Origin: Cohnella lupini
Lineage (GTDB): Bacteria; Bacillota; Bacilli; Paenibacillales; Paenibacillaceae
Length of the DNA stretch: 64,000 nucleotides
Reading direction: 5' to 3'
Assembly (NCBI RefSeq): GCF_003386205.1
Contig: NZ_QRDY01000018.1
Coordinates: 1 to 64,000, forward strand
The notes beneath the pieces are model-generated. The model ran no database searches. It was not told where the DNA came from and saw only the letters and a program-made list of their open reading frames with translations. Shown here in pieces: positions 1 through 10,509 of the stretch (positions within the stretch are counted from its first letter, which is position 1; each line of letters begins with the position of its first letter). Position numbers and translations under genes: made by a program.

Positions 1-102
1 ATCTCTCCACCAGTTGCCCGTCAGCTACGAGGCGACTTGGCTCTTACCTCGACCGGACTTCCACCGGCTAGTTGTGCCTAGCTTGGCTAGGCGCGCTATG
101 TC
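1..102 (-). ncRNA. Possible 5' fragment of a group II intron (window edge)
   Basis: Read on the minus strand, this stretch contains a CCTAGC-CAA-GCTAGG hairpin followed by a CCGG-TGGAAGT-CCGG hairpin, a pattern that resembles domain I of bacterial group II introns. It lies directly after the T-run of a minus-strand rho-independent terminator. That is the preferred insertion position of class C group II introns. The element would continue beyond base 1, so no reverse transcriptase can be seen. The first bases do not show a clean GUGYG intron start, so this remains a tentative call. Confidence 0.28.
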
Positions 103-103
103 C

Positions 104-134
104 AAAAAACCCGACCGCTTACGGCCGAGTTTTT
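104..134 (-). terminator. Rho-independent terminator after the broken M28 gene
   Basis: On the minus strand an eight-pair GC-rich stem (CTCGGCCG with CGGTCGGG, including G-U pairs) with a short TAAG loop is followed by six T residues. It lies just downstream of the M28 pseudogene and is oriented to terminate it. Confidence 0.7.
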
Positions 135-153
135 CGATAGAACAGCCCATCAT

Positions 154-633
154 CTATTTTCCATTAAATAGACTATCCCATGGCAAGCTTGCAGCAAAGT
201 CAGCGTATTGCTTATTGCTCTCTTCTTTCCAAACCAAACCGATGCCAGTTCCATCGAATACTCCTTTTACTAACCGAGCGTAATACGTTACCCCATTATT
301 AATAAATAATACGTTAACCATTTTATTCTCGCCATCGATTTCAAAGACTTTATATTCTTTATCGTCGATTGAAAAAGCCTCTCCAGCTACCTTATTTCCG
401 TTTATATCACGCGTTTCGTAGTCATCCTTGCTAACAGTAATGCCTATGCAATCTTGATCGGACTCCATGCAGTAGGACAAATTAATGTCTATAATATCAT
501 CTAAATTTAATTCCTTGTTCCATTTCATAACCTTATTGGATTCCGCTGTAGCTGCTACTTCTTTATTTATCGAGTTCATATCAACATTAATATTACCGTT
601 AATGAAAGAATAGCCATTAATTGAACTTAGCAA
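154..633 (-). CDS. C-terminal piece of the broken M28 protein; unknown domain
   Basis: This 159-residue frame, with a possible TTG start, is the continuation of the M28 frame beyond the TAA at 652-654. Only six codons separate that stop from the TTG. The domain is acidic and beta-rich in appearance and I do not recognise it. No convincing ribosome binding site precedes it, so it is probably not translated independently. Confidence 0.4.
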   Translation of the reverse strand: MLSSINGYSFINGNINVDMNSINKEVAATAESNKVMKWNKELNLDDIIDINLSYCMESDQDCIGITVSKDDYETRDINGNKVAGEAFSIDDKEYKVFEIDGENKMVNVLFINNGVTYYARLVKGVFDGTGIGLVWKEESNKQYADFAASLPWDSLFNGK

Positions 634-651
634 GTTGAAGTTTGCAAATTC

Positions 652-1608
652 TTAGCCTGCTGCTTCAACCGTCTCGAACTTAAAATGATCTTGATATACG
701 AACAGGTTACGATTGGATTTCCACTCGTACATTCCATATTCTTTAAAGTTCAGCCTTGCTTTTATTTCTTCGGTAAGCTTATGCATTTCTGTTATTTCAT
801 CTTCAGCCATTTGTGGTGCGGTTTCAGGAATTGCATTCTCGCTAATGCTTTGTTCATTGCTAAGAGCATCAATTCCACCACTGTTTTGGCTAATCACAAA
901 ATTAAAAATGGCATCAGTAATATTAGCCAATTGTTTATAATCCACATAATCCGGCCTATCCATAATTGAATGAATGTTTGACACTTCCGACTTGCCAATC
1001 GTAACTCCAGGAATACTCTTCTCGTTATAAGAGATATGATCACTACCAAATCCATCCATGAGACTCGCTTTTATTCCATGATCGTTAAAGAAACCTTCTA
1101 GACTTTTTGACAGACTCTCACTCGTTGCATCCCCTACAATTAAATAATCTCCTTCCCTTACCCCAATCGTATCTAGATTTATGTTAAGGGAATGGCGCCC
1201 TCCTTCTAGGCTTTGAACAAAAGCTTTACTTCCCTGCCTATTCGATTCTTCACCATTAAAAGCACAAAATACAATGTCAGCTGCCAACTCATTATTTTCC
1301 GAGAATTCCTTCAAACTATTGGCCAAGTGAATCAGTGAACTTATACCTGATGCATTATCACCTGATCCATTAAAGACTTGTTTATTTACTTTCCCTAATG
1401 AATCCAAATGTGCAGACAAATAAATCACGTGCTTGTCTGCTTCTTCCGTTGAGGAATTCCCTTTAATTACACCGATTACATTTTGGGCTTCGGTAGATTT
1501 TTCTTTATATTTCATTTGAAGCTCAATCTTCTCAATATCGGATCTATGTGTAATCAAATAATCGTATGTGTCGGCGCTTATTTGCAGGATTGGTTTTTTA
1601 CTATTCAT
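652..1608 (-). CDS. Catalytic piece of M28 family zinc aminopeptidase
   Basis: This 318-residue frame carries the M28 metal-site motifs in order: AHLDS (His, Asp), GSGDNASG (bridging Asp), FNGEES (catalytic Glu and metal Glu), NLDTIG, and the late His in SNIHSIMD. It lacks its own signal peptide, because the export signal is in the upstream frame at 1605-2129. It ends at a TAA after EAAG, and the same frame then resumes without a shift, so the C-terminal domain has been cut off by a nonsense mutation. It is most likely part of a pseudogene. Confidence 0.6.
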   Translation of the reverse strand: MNSKKPILQISADTYDYLITHRSDIEKIELQMKYKEKSTEAQNVIGVIKGNSSTEEADKHVIYLSAHLDSLGKVNKQVFNGSGDNASGISSLIHLANSLKEFSENNELAADIVFCAFNGEESNRQGSKAFVQSLEGGRHSLNINLDTIGVREGDYLIVGDATSESLSKSLEGFFNDHGIKASLMDGFGSDHISYNEKSIPGVTIGKSEVSNIHSIMDRPDYVDYKQLANITDAIFNFVISQNSGGIDALSNEQSISENAIPETAPQMAEDEITEMHKLTEEIKARLNFKEYGMYEWKSNRNLFVYQDHFKFETVEAAG

Positions 1609-2129
1609 TGTTGGAGATAGCGCTTGAAGTTATCGCTCTTTAGTAATATGAACTTCCCCTCGCTTTGCACCCCTTTTGGCAAATCCCCCATTTGTTCAGT
1701 AACGAACACGCTATCTGGCGTTAATTGATCTATTGCCGTTTCTATTAATCCTTGACCTTCGAAGTCGAAGCTAACCTGCTGCTCCAGATAATCCTCTCCA
1801 TACTCAAACGATTTGGTCTTACCATCGTTAAGAATAACCTGCAATAACATATTTTCGTTATCTAGCACGGTTTGAGAGTAGGGACTCTTAAAGCTATCAT
1901 TCTCATAATATTCAAGACCGATTTCCTTGAATTCATTTGCAATCATTTCTACAGCCAAATCGTTTCCTTGCGTCCCCGTTAATCGTCCCTCCATTTTTGC
2001 GGAAGAGAGTTCCTCCACTATTTCCTTATAGCCTGAGTCCCCCGGACCGCTTTCATTGCTTTCATTAGTACAGCCGTTCATAAGAACAATTAATAATCCA
2101 ATAATTAATAAATTAAGTAGAGTTTTCAT
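1605..2129 (-). CDS. N-terminal piece of M28 aminopeptidase (lipoprotein signal, PA-like region)
   Basis: This 174-residue frame starts with a hydrophobic signal ending in LMNGC, a lipobox that would anchor the protein to the outer face of the membrane. It continues with the conserved M28 lead-in (SSAKMEGRLTGTQGNDLAVE) and part of an inserted PA-like domain, then stops abruptly. The rest of the peptidase follows in another frame with a 4-bp overlap. Alone it has no catalytic residues. Confidence 0.55.
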   Translation of the reverse strand: MKTLLNLLIIGLLIVLMNGCTNESNESGPGDSGYKEIVEELSSAKMEGRLTGTQGNDLAVEMIANEFKEIGLEYYENDSFKSPYSQTVLDNENMLLQVILNDGKTKSFEYGEDYLEQQVSFDFEGQGLIETAIDQLTPDSVFVTEQMGDLPKGVQSEGKFILLKSDNFKRYLQQ

Positions 2130-2413
2130 TTGAATTACCCCTCATCCCGCCAGTAAACGACCATTAATTTCATCATATCATCAAAAATATCACAACCTCC
2201 TATATATTTACAATCATATTTTATTTTGTAAAACAATAGCTTGAGGAGGAGAAAATACGAATAAAATTCAGCGGTGTTCGAGTATGACATTAATTGTCGT
2301 GATTTATTCCTCAATATTTAATAAGTACAATATGTTCTTTAGTTCTTCCAGTAAAAGGTTTTTTTGATCTGCGTTATACTTAAGCCGGAAAAGGAGGACC
2401 TGCTCGATAAGTT

Positions 2414-2427
2414 TGTAAGCGCTTAAC
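2414..2427 (+). promoter_or_regulatory. cre-like site upstream of the surface xylanase
   Basis: TGTAAGCGCTTAAC matches the CcpA operator consensus TGWAANCGNTNWCA at all positions except the last two. It lies 37 bp before the xylanase ATG, where CcpA binding would repress transcription when preferred sugars are present. The rest of the 334-bp gap (2130-2463) is AT-rich. It contains a TATACT at 2375 that may be a -10 element, but no convincing -35. Confidence 0.5.
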
Positions 2428-2463
2428 TTATTTAATCCTATTAATTCAGGGGGAATGTAACGA

Positions 2464-5400
2464 ATGAGTAGAAAGCTAAGAAGAATCGTCTCGACCTTCC
2501 TTGCAGCCGCTTTACTGATCCAGACAGTTTGGCTCGCGCCGGCTGCCGAAGCGGCAGAACCGAATATTCCAGTTCTCTTGTACCATAAGGTAGTAACTAA
2601 CCCGACAGATGATTGGACTCATACGAGCGTAGATAATTTCAAGAAGCATATGCAATACCTGGACGACAATGGCTACACTACGTTAACTGCCGAACAATAT
2701 GTTAGTATCCTGAAAGGTGAAGCAGCACCGGAAGATATTCCGGCAAAGCCGATTCTGCTAACGTTCGACGACGCTACGTCTGATTTCGTGGAGAACACGG
2801 TGCCGATATTAAACGAGCATGATATGAATGCCGTTCAATTCGTGGTCAGCGGTTGGATCGGCGGCGGCTTCAGTATGTCTCTTGCTCAATTGGAATCGAT
2901 TGTCGATAACAACCCCAATATCAGCATTCAGAATCATTCTGTGAACCATGATGAGAATATTTGGAATTCTATATCCGAGTCAGATGCTTCAGCAGAAATA
3001 GCTACGGCTAATGAATTCATTAAAGGGATTACGGGCAAAGATTCTATTCTATTTGCTTACCCTTACGGCCAGTTTAATGCTAATGCTCAAGCCGCGGCCG
3101 CAGATAATGGCATTAAGTATTCCTTTAAAGTAGGGTACCCGAATGAAGGCGATCACGCGATGGGTCGTCACTATATCAAGATGAGTACTACCCTTAGCGA
3201 AATCGCCGGTTGGATTGGCGGACCGGCACCGGCAGAAGAGCCGGATACGGTAACGATATATCACGAAGACTTCGATGCGGCTAGCGGCGATGAAACGCAA
3301 TCGGGAGGCGCCAGTCTGACGCGGGTCTCCGATAAAGTGTTCGCAGGCAATGCTGACGGAAAAGCATTATATGTAAGCAACAGAACGAACGACTATGATG
3401 CGGCGGATTTCGAATTCAGCGAATTAGGCATGGAAAACGGCAAAACATACTCGGTAACGGCATCCGTTTATGTTGATGCCGATACGTCTGTGCCGACCGG
3501 CGCTCAAGCCGCTCTTCAAACCATTAATAATTTCGGTTGGTTGGCAGGTGTAAACTTTGTAGCCGGAGAAGCTTTAACTTTGACTGCCAAGTATACCGTT
3601 AATACCAGCCTTGCGACGAGCCTGCGTTTCCAAACGAATCCCGAAGGGAAAACCGTTCCGTTCTACATTGGAGACATCCTCGTCACGGCCGATATTCCAC
3701 CGGATACCGGTAATGAGCCAGGAGATTATCACGAAGCTTTCGACACCGCTACCGGAGTTGAGACGCCATCGGGCGGCGCTACCCTGACGCGGGTTGTTGA
3801 CAAAGTTTTTGACGGCAATGCCGACGGAAAAGCTTTATATATAAGCAACAGAGTTAACAACTATGATGCGGCGGATTTCAAATTCAGCGATTTAGGCATG
3901 GAAAACGGCAAAACCTATTTGATAACCGCTAAAGGTTATGTTGACGCTAATGCTACTGTGCCTGCAGGTGCTCAAGCTTGGCTACAAACGATAAACGATT
4001 ACGGTTTATTGACCGGCGCCAGCTTTGTAGCCGGAGAAGCTTTCACTTTGACTAGTAAGTTTACCGTCGATACCAGTAAGGCAACAAGTCTGCGTTTCCA
4101 ATCAAACGAGGAAGGGAAGAGCGTTCCGTTCTTCATCGGAGATCTCCTCATTACGGCGGACAGACCGCCGGCATTGAACTTCTCCACGATCGACTTCGAG
4201 GATCAAACGGCAGGCGGCTTCCTAGGCAGGGCAGGCACCGAAACTCTGACCGTTACGGATGAAGCCAATCACACCAATAATGGCTCGTACGCTTTGAAAG
4301 TAGAGGGCAGATCCAATACTTGGCATGGACCGGCACTACGCGTGGAGAAATATGTGGACCAGGGCTTCGAATATAAGATTTCCTTCTGGGTCAAACTGGT
4401 CGAACCCGCGAGCTCACAGCTTCAATTGTCTACGCAGGTCGGTCAAACAACTCCCAGCTTTAATAACCTTACACAAAAAACAATCAGTACCAACGATGGC
4501 TGGGTTCAGTTCGAAGGAACCTACCGTTACACCAATGCAAGCAGCGAATATTTAACGATCTATGTGGAGAGTTCGAATAACGCAACGGCATCTTTCTATA
4601 TCGATGATATTAGCTTTGAGAACACGGGCTCTGGCCCGATCGGCATACAGAAAGATTTAACTCCGATTAAAGAAGCTTATGAGAACGATTTCCTGATCGG
4701 AAACGCAGTCTCTTCAGCGGATATGGCTGGCACTAGACTTGAGCTTCTCAAGATGCATCACAATGTCGTCACGGCGGAAAACGCGATGAAACCGGATCAA
4801 TTGTACGCTACGGATAAAACATTTTCCCCTGGCAATGCGGATGCTCTAGTCGATAAAGCTCTGGCTGAGGGATTACAGGTGCACGGGCATGTACTGGTAT
4901 GGCATCAGCAGTCGCCGACTTGGTTGAATACGATAACGGATTCGGAAAACAATACGATTCCTCTGGGACGAGACGATGCTCTCGCTAATCTGAAAACCCA
5001 TATCGAAACGGTCATGGAGCATTTCGGCGACAAGGTCATTTCCTGGGATGTAGTCAACGAAGCGATGAACGATAACCCGTCTAATCCGACCGATTGGAAA
5101 GCGGCGCTGCGACAGTCTCCTTGGTATACCGCCATCGGATCCGACTACGTAGAGCAGTCTTTCCTGGCGGCAAGAGAAGTGTTGGATGCGAATCCCGGTT
5201 GGGATATCAAGCTTTATTACAATGATTATAACGATGATAATCAGAATAAAGCGCAGGCCATTTACAGCATGGTCAAAGAAATCAACGATAAGTACGCGCT
5301 GACGCATCCTGGCAAACTCCTCATCGACGGCGTCGGCATGCAAGGGCACTACAACGTCAACACGAATCCCGAAAACGTAAAATTGTCCTTGGAGAAGTTT

Positions 5401-7485
5401 ATTTCCTTAGGCGTAGAAGTCAGCATTACCGAGCTTGATATCACAGCCGGAAGCAACTCTCAACTTTCCGAGAAGCTTGCGAATGCTCAAGGCTATTTAT
5501 ACGCAGAGTTGTTTAAGATTTATAAGGCTCACGCCGCGAATATCAAACGGGTGACGTTCTGGGGATTGAATGACTCCTCGAGCTGGAGAGCCGCCCAAAA
5601 TCCGTTGCTGTTCGATAAGGACCTGCAGGCCAAACCGGCCTACTACGGCGTCACCGACCCGGACAAATTTATGGAAGAGCATATTCCTGAATCAACGACC
5701 GCTAATCAATCTACCGCTAAATTTGCTACCCCTGCAGTAGATGGAACTGTTGATAGCGCTTGGAGCGAGGCGGCCGAGATACCGATTAATCGGTATCAGA
5801 TGGCATGGCAAGGCGCAACAGGTGTAGCAAAAGCTCTATGGGATGATCAGAACCTGTATGTATTGATCCAAGTGAGCGACGCGCAGCTCGACAAAACCAG
5901 CGCAGCCGCGTACGAACAGGATTCCGTCGAAATTTTCTTAGATCAAAACAACGAAAAAACATCCTCCTATCAAGCTGACGATGGACAATACAGAGTTAAC
6001 TTTGACAACGAGACTTCCTTCAATCCGACTGGTATCGAAACCGGTTTCGCATCCGCAACCAAGGTTTCCGGAACAAACTACACAGTTGAGGTGAAGATTC
6101 CGTTAACGTCAGTTACGCCGGGCAACGACAAGAAGCTGGGCTTTGACGTTCAGATCAATGACGCGAAAGACGGCGCCCGTCAAAGCGTTGCCGCGTGGAA
6201 CGATACCACCGGCACCGGCTATATGGACACATCCAATTACGGAGAGTTAACCCTCGTCGGCAAAGTCGTAAATTCTGGCGGCGGCAGCGTATATATCCCG
6301 TCGACAGGAAGCGTCGTAGATCAAGACGGCGTAGTTACGATCAAGCCTGAAGTGAAGAACGATGGCGGCCGCGTAACGGGCAAAGTGTCCGACGATAATC
6401 TGAAGAGAGCGCTGGAGCTTGCCGATCCGGCAGCAAACGGCAAGAAACAAATCGTTATCGACGTTCCGAAGCAATCAGACGTGAAATCGTATGAAGTGCA
6501 ATTGCCGACTTCGAGCTTGAAAGGCACAGAAAATTTCGTACTCTTACTCTCGACCGAAAATGCAACGATCGAAATTCCAAGCAACATGCTGTCCAATGTG
6601 ACGGAGACCGCAGAACAAGTATCCATCCGCGTGACCAAAGCTTCTACGGACGGCTTGGATGCAGCTACTCGCGAACGAATCGGAAATCGTCCGGTGCTGG
6701 ATCTAAATTTGGTAGTCGGTGACAAAGTCGTAGCCTGGAACAACCCGGATGCACCTGTAAAGGTCTCTGTCCCTTACACTCCAACGGCAGAAGAGCTTAG
6801 CAACCCGGATTCGATCGTGGTTTGGTACATCGATGGCAAAGGCAATGCGACATCCATCCCGAACGGCCGTTATGATGCGGCAACCGGAACCGTCGTGTTC
6901 CAAACGACGCACTTCAGCACCTATGCCGTGACCTCCGTCGTCAAAACCTTCGGAGACCTGAAGAACGTGCCATGGGCGAAGCAAGCGATTGACGCCATGG
7001 CAGCTCGCGATGTTATCAAGGGAACTTCTGAGAATAGCTTCGCTCCCTCGGCTTTCATCAAGAGAGCGGACTTCATTGCCCTACTTGTAAGAGCGCTTGA
7101 ATTGCAAGGAAACGGCAAAGAGGAAGTTATGTTCAGCGACGTCGATGAAACCGCTTATTATTACAATGAGCTGGCTATCGCGAAGGCATTAGGAATCGCC
7201 ACTGGCATTGGAGACAATACGTTCAATCCGAACGGCAATATCTCTCGTCAAGATATGATGGTGCTTACGGCACGCGCGCTAGCTGAAGCCGGCAAGCACG
7301 TCGAAGCCAACGGAGCTTTAGACGCTTATCCCGATGCAGCGAGTATATCCGCTTACGCGAAAAACAGCGTTGCCGGTCTCGTGAAATCCGGGATTGTAAA
7401 CGGCAAGAACGGCAAGCTTGCGCCTTCAGATACGCTTACCCGCGCTGAAGCCGCAGTCATCCTCTACCGTATCTGGAATTTGTAA
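2464..7485 (+). CDS. SLH-anchored modular CE4 deacetylase / GH10 endo-xylanase
   Basis: This 1673-residue exported enzyme should hold xylan at the cell surface, remove acetyl groups and cut the backbone. Modules in order: signal peptide (1-30); NodB/CE4 polysaccharide deacetylase (about 33-255) with TFDDA (D102/D103) and the metal pair H158/H162 in NHSVNH; two near-identical beta-sandwich repeats (about 263-409 and 420-566); a CBM4/9- or CBM22-like module (573-721); GH10 catalytic domain (729-1075) with acid/base E866 in WDVVNEA and nucleophile E990 in ITELDI; CBM9 (1082-1266); an unassigned linker domain; three SLH repeats (1492-1673) for cell-wall anchoring. The start follows a GGGGGA ribosome binding site. 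Usual GH10 enzymes lack an N-terminal CE4 domain, and the first deacetylase motif ends in A rather than the common G. Activity of both catalytic domains is inferred from motifs. Confidence 0.93.
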   Translation: MSRKLRRIVSTFLAAALLIQTVWLAPAAEAAEPNIPVLLYHKVVTNPTDDWTHTSVDNFKKHMQYLDDNGYTTLTAEQYVSILKGEAAPEDIPAKPILLTFDDATSDFVENTVPILNEHDMNAVQFVVSGWIGGGFSMSLAQLESIVDNNPNISIQNHSVNHDENIWNSISESDASAEIATANEFIKGITGKDSILFAYPYGQFNANAQAAAADNGIKYSFKVGYPNEGDHAMGRHYIKMSTTLSEIAGWIGGPAPAEEPDTVTIYHEDFDAASGDETQSGGASLTRVSDKVFAGNADGKALYVSNRTNDYDAADFEFSELGMENGKTYSVTASVYVDADTSVPTGAQAALQTINNFGWLAGVNFVAGEALTLTAKYTVNTSLATSLRFQTNPEGKTVPFYIGDILVTADIPPDTGNEPGDYHEAFDTATGVETPSGGATLTRVVDKVFDGNADGKALYISNRVNNYDAADFKFSDLGMENGKTYLITAKGYVDANATVPAGAQAWLQTINDYGLLTGASFVAGEAFTLTSKFTVDTSKATSLRFQSNEEGKSVPFFIGDLLITADRPPALNFSTIDFEDQTAGGFLGRAGTETLTVTDEANHTNNGSYALKVEGRSNTWHGPALRVEKYVDQGFEYKISFWVKLVEPASSQLQLSTQVGQTTPSFNNLTQKTISTNDGWVQFEGTYRYTNASSEYLTIYVESSNNATASFYIDDISFENTGSGPIGIQKDLTPIKEAYENDFLIGNAVSSADMAGTRLELLKMHHNVVTAENAMKPDQLYATDKTFSPGNADALVDKALAEGLQVHGHVLVWHQQSPTWLNTITDSENNTIPLGRDDALANLKTHIETVMEHFGDKVISWDVVNEAMNDNPSNPTDWKAALRQSPWYTAIGSDYVEQSFLAAREVLDANPGWDIKLYYNDYNDDNQNKAQAIYSMVKEINDKYALTHPGKLLIDGVGMQGHYNVNTNPENVKLSLEKFISLGVEVSITELDITAGSNSQLSEKLANAQGYLYAELFKIYKAHAANIKRVTFWGLNDSSSWRAAQNPLLFDKDLQAKPAYYGVTDPDKFMEEHIPESTTANQSTAKFATPAVDGTVDSAWSEAAEIPINRYQMAWQGATGVAKALWDDQNLYVLIQVSDAQLDKTSAAAYEQDSVEIFLDQNNEKTSSYQADDGQYRVNFDNETSFNPTGIETGFASATKVSGTNYTVEVKIPLTSVTPGNDKKLGFDVQINDAKDGARQSVAAWNDTTGTGYMDTSNYGELTLVGKVVNSGGGSVYIPSTGSVVDQDGVVTIKPEVKNDGGRVTGKVSDDNLKRALELADPAANGKKQIVIDVPKQSDVKSYEVQLPTSSLKGTENFVLLLSTENATIEIPSNMLSNVTETAEQVSIRVTKASTDGLDAATRERIGNRPVLDLNLVVGDKVVAWNNPDAPVKVSVPYTPTAEELSNPDSIVVWYIDGKGNATSIPNGRYDAATGTVVFQTTHFSTYAVTSVVKTFGDLKNVPWAKQAIDAMAARDVIKGTSENSFAPSAFIKRADFIALLVRALELQGNGKEEVMFSDVDETAYYYNELAIAKALGIATGIGDNTFNPNGNISRQDMMVLTARALAEAGKHVEANGALDAYPDAASISAYAKNSVAGLVKSGIVNGKNGKLAPSDTLTRAEAAVILYRIWNL

Positions 7486-7525
7486 TCTGTAATCGGTAGG
7501 CACAGTCTCTAGAGCCAACTATAAA

Positions 7526-7565
7526 GAAGAGCCAACCTAATTCGTTAAGGTTGGCTCTTCTTTTC
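7526..7565. terminator. Bidirectional terminator between xylanase and M29 peptidase genes
   Basis: AAGAGCCAACCT and its complement AGGTTGGCTCTT form a 12-pair stem around a short loop, with T-rich flanks on both strands. It serves the convergent genes ending at 7485 and 7571. Confidence 0.85.
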
Positions 7566-7570
7566 TTCTA

Positions 7571-8800
7571 TTAAGCCCAGTTCCCTTGCCGAAATACAGG
7601 CTCGATGGTACCGTCGGGCAGTTCTCCGTCTATATCGAGATCGGCGCAACCGATCATAAAATCGACATGCGTCAGACTTACATTGGCCCCCCGCTCCAGA
7701 AGCTCCTCGCTGGTTAGATTCGTCCCGCCTTCCAGATTAACTGGATACGCGCTTCCAAGCGCGAAATGACAGGAAGCGTTCTCGTCGATTCCCGTATTAT
7801 AAAACACTATGTTCAGGTTCGATATCGGGGAATCGTGCGGCACTAATGCCATCTCTCCAAGGTAAGAGGCACCTTCGTCCGTCTCTAGTAATGAAGTTAA
7901 ATGCTCGCGACCCGACTCGGCATCGTAAGCAACCACTTTACCGTCCTTGAACGTAAAAGTGATTCCTTCGACGAGCCTTCCGTTCAAATTGAGCGGCAGC
8001 GTGCTCTTGACCGTCCCGTTCACGCCGGTACGATGCGGCATAGTGTACACTTCTTCCGTCGGCATATTCGCGACAAAATAGACGCCCTTCTCATTCTCTC
8101 CGCCTCCGCCGCGCCAAATATGGCCTTCGGGAAGCGCTACGCGTAAATCCGTTCCCGGCGCGCGATAATGGAGACTCTTGTATCGTTTTGCGTTTAGTAA
8201 ATTCTGACTCGTCTTCAACCGATCGATATGCTCCCGCCAAGCGGCTATCGGATCTTCGGTATTCACGCGTACCATTCGGAAAATCGCCTCCCACATGGCA
8301 TCCACTCGTTGCTCTTCCGGAAGGTCGGCGAATACTTTGTTTGCCCATGCGCGAGTTGGGGCTTTGATCAGCGACCAGCTGATTTTGCTACTCCGCGTAT
8401 AGTTTGAATATTCCTTTCGTGCTATCGCCGCAGACTTTACAGCCGTTGCTACTTTTGAAGAATCGATACCCTGGAAAAGATCCGGATTGGGTACCTTGAT
8501 ATGCAGGATCGCCCCGCCTTCTTCGGCAAACCGCACCATACCATCAGCTAACCACTGCGGATAATACTCGAAGGAATCATCGGACGCATTCTCGTATCGG
8601 GCACGGGTAATCGCATCGTCATCCCATTCGACTATGACGAATTTGGCTCCCGCCTCATAAGCTTTCGCTACGATTAATCGCGTTAACTCTGCCGTTTCAA
8701 TTGGAGAATGTACGATAAGCACTTGCCCCGCTTGAACGTTCACTCCGACCCTAACGACTAATTCGGCATATTTGTTCAACATTTCATCAAAGGCTTCCAT
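7571..8800 (-). CDS. M29 family aminopeptidase (AmpS/PepS type)
   Basis: The 409-residue cytosolic metallo-exopeptidase removes N-terminal residues from peptides. Its length and motifs fit family M29 (thermophilic aminopeptidases AmpS, AmpT, PepS): the early GQVLIVHSPIETAEL segment, the central GVNGTVKSTLPL segment, the LGEMALV glutamate, and the C-terminal metal-binding block from FYNTGIDENASCHFALGSAY to LTHVDFMIG. No signal peptide is present. An AGAGGAG ribosome binding site precedes the ATG. It stands alone, convergent with the xylanase gene. Confidence 0.9.
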   Translation of the reverse strand: MEAFDEMLNKYAELVVRVGVNVQAGQVLIVHSPIETAELTRLIVAKAYEAGAKFVIVEWDDDAITRARYENASDDSFEYYPQWLADGMVRFAEEGGAILHIKVPNPDLFQGIDSSKVATAVKSAAIARKEYSNYTRSSKISWSLIKAPTRAWANKVFADLPEEQRVDAMWEAIFRMVRVNTEDPIAAWREHIDRLKTSQNLLNAKRYKSLHYRAPGTDLRVALPEGHIWRGGGGENEKGVYFVANMPTEEVYTMPHRTGVNGTVKSTLPLNLNGRLVEGITFTFKDGKVVAYDAESGREHLTSLLETDEGASYLGEMALVPHDSPISNLNIVFYNTGIDENASCHFALGSAYPVNLEGGTNLTSEELLERGANVSLTHVDFMIGCADLDIDGELPDGTIEPVFRQGNWA

Positions 8801-9052
8801 TCGTCGAACTCCTCTCTACCCTTCCTTAACACGGCTAACTATTGCCGACAACAAATGAAGCTTATTGACTACAATACCAAATCGCTAAAGGCTTTGCACA
8901 CTCGGTGAAAGCTCGCCGACCCTTGCTGTCGGTTTTTCTACGCTTCGGCGATCATCTTGTTTACACTTTGATTTCATTCTTGTCAAACTTTGGAGACATC
9001 TTTCCCTTATCGTATTTAGAGTAGATACATGCCAAGAAATGAGGGAATCAAC

Positions 9053-10441
9053 TTGAAGAAGATCGCGTGGGCCCTGACAAGTCTAGTATTCCTGCTCGCC
9101 GCATGCAGCAACTCTGATAACGACGCGAAACCCTTTACGGAATTATCGCCTGCGAAGCAGCCAACCGACTCTTTGCCGGGAGGACAACTCATTGAAACGA
9201 AGAGCTCCGACGGTCCCGTGAAGCTTACGTTCGCCACCTATTTTCTGAGCGACAAGATGAAGTCGGCCGTGAAGAAATACGAAGAGCTGCATCCTAACGT
9301 CGAGATCGAGCAGCAAGCTACGCCGTCCTACGGAAAGGATCTAAAAGAAGCGCAGAACCTTAGGGATAAATACGTCACCGTCTCGAATACGGCCATTCTG
9401 GCGGGCAAAGGCCCGGATCTGATCGAGTTGGATATTTTGCCGATGGAGACATATGCGAATCGTGATCTTCTCGTCGATCTAAACGAGATGATTAAGGAAA
9501 GTTCCTCGTTCCGCCCGCAAGATTATTTCGCCAACGTCCTGGACAACGCGAAGAACGGGGGAAGCCTGTACGGAATGCCGCTGTACTTTTCCCTCGAAGG
9601 ATTTATAGGCGATGCCGCGGCAATTAGCAAGGCCGGAGTGCCGATCAACGACAGCAATTGGACATGGAATGATTTTGTGGAGGTAGCTCGGCAATTGCAG
9701 CAAGAAGGCGAGCACCAACACGCATTGATTAGCGAACCATCCTTTATGCTGACCGAGATGGCCACCGAAAACTTCAGCCATCTCGTTAAGGAGAATAACG
9801 GAAAGCAAACATTCGATTCTGATTTATTCGCCAGCCTCATGAATCAAGTTAAAGGGATGTTCGACGACGGCTTGTTGTTCGACATGCTCAAGGACGGAGG
9901 CGGCAGAGGAAGCACGGCTACTAGCAACACGAAGGCATATTTCAACGAATTTCCGATAGACTCCTTTGAAATTTATTTGTCGGACGGTTTTGCCGAACAC
10001 ACGAAGCTGTACACGAAGCCTCATCCGCAAGATATCGGCGCCGGGGGCTATTTCAACACGTTCGGCACGGTAGGCATAAACGCTAACTCTCCCCATAAGC
10101 AGGAGGCATGGGAGTTTATCCAATATCTCATAAGCGACGAAGCACAGTCGTCTGCCGCTGCGTCTACAGACACCCGGGGGTTCCCGATTAACAAGATAGC
10201 TTACGATTCGTTGGTCGACAAGTTGAAACAAGCGGGCACTATTCAAGGGATCGCCGTCGACAACGAAAAGCTGGATCTGCTAAAAGATCATTTAACGAAA
10301 GCCGTTCACTGGGTGCGTACGCCCTCGAAAATAGACGAGACGATCATGAAGGAAGCCCAAGCCTTCTTCAGCGGGCAGAAACCGGCGACGGAAGTCGCGA
10401 AGCTCGTTCAGAGCAAAGTCAACCTCATCCTTAACGAATAA
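9053..10441 (+). CDS. Extracellular sugar-binding lipoprotein (ABC family 1), orphan copy A
   Basis: This is a periplasmic-binding-protein-like lipoprotein of about 462 residues. A TTG at 9053 is preferred as the start because GAGGGA lies 7 bp before it and it gives a compact signal peptide (MKKIAWALTSLVFLLAACS) with lipobox LAAC; an ATG at 9029 would add eight residues. The mature part has the family 1 solute-binding pattern (TFATYFLSDKMK, GKGPDLIELD, GTVGINANSPHKQEAWEF). It is paralogous to the protein at 11009-12493 over its whole length. No permease genes are adjacent, so it must share a transporter encoded elsewhere or act as a sensor partner. Confidence 0.85.
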   Translation: MKKIAWALTSLVFLLAACSNSDNDAKPFTELSPAKQPTDSLPGGQLIETKSSDGPVKLTFATYFLSDKMKSAVKKYEELHPNVEIEQQATPSYGKDLKEAQNLRDKYVTVSNTAILAGKGPDLIELDILPMETYANRDLLVDLNEMIKESSSFRPQDYFANVLDNAKNGGSLYGMPLYFSLEGFIGDAAAISKAGVPINDSNWTWNDFVEVARQLQQEGEHQHALISEPSFMLTEMATENFSHLVKENNGKQTFDSDLFASLMNQVKGMFDDGLLFDMLKDGGGRGSTATSNTKAYFNEFPIDSFEIYLSDGFAEHTKLYTKPHPQDIGAGGYFNTFGTVGINANSPHKQEAWEFIQYLISDEAQSSAAASTDTRGFPINKIAYDSLVDKLKQAGTIQGIAVDNEKLDLLKDHLTKAVHWVRTPSKIDETIMKEAQAFFSGQKPATEVAKLVQSKVNLILNE

Positions 10442-10509
10442 ACGGCGACAAGGACTCTCCTCTTCGTCTGACAACTCGGATAGAGCAAAAATCGCTATTG
10501 AATCTTCAT

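Larger units (their letters stand above)
154..2129 (-). pseudogene. M28 family aminopeptidase lipoprotein, broken into three reading frames
   Basis: Three consecutive minus-strand frames together make one protein of roughly 655 residues. The first piece ends in LQQ at a TGA that overlaps the ATG of the second (ATGA), which indicates a one-base frameshift in the original gene. The second and third pieces are in the same frame, separated only by one TAA codon at 652-654; the frame continues as EFANFNLLSS after it. The protein has a lipoprotein signal with an MNGC lipobox, an N-terminal/PA-like part, an M28 zinc-peptidase core and a C-terminal domain I do not recognise. The core metal ligands appear intact, so decay may be recent, or the ATGA overlap may still permit coupled translation of the catalytic piece. 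Confidence 0.75.

Noticed and set aside
8911-8940. Small terminator-like hairpin (CCGAC/GTCGG plus T-run) upstream of the first sugar-binding lipoprotein
   Set aside because: The stem is only five pairs and there is no upstream gene or clear promoter for a small RNA.
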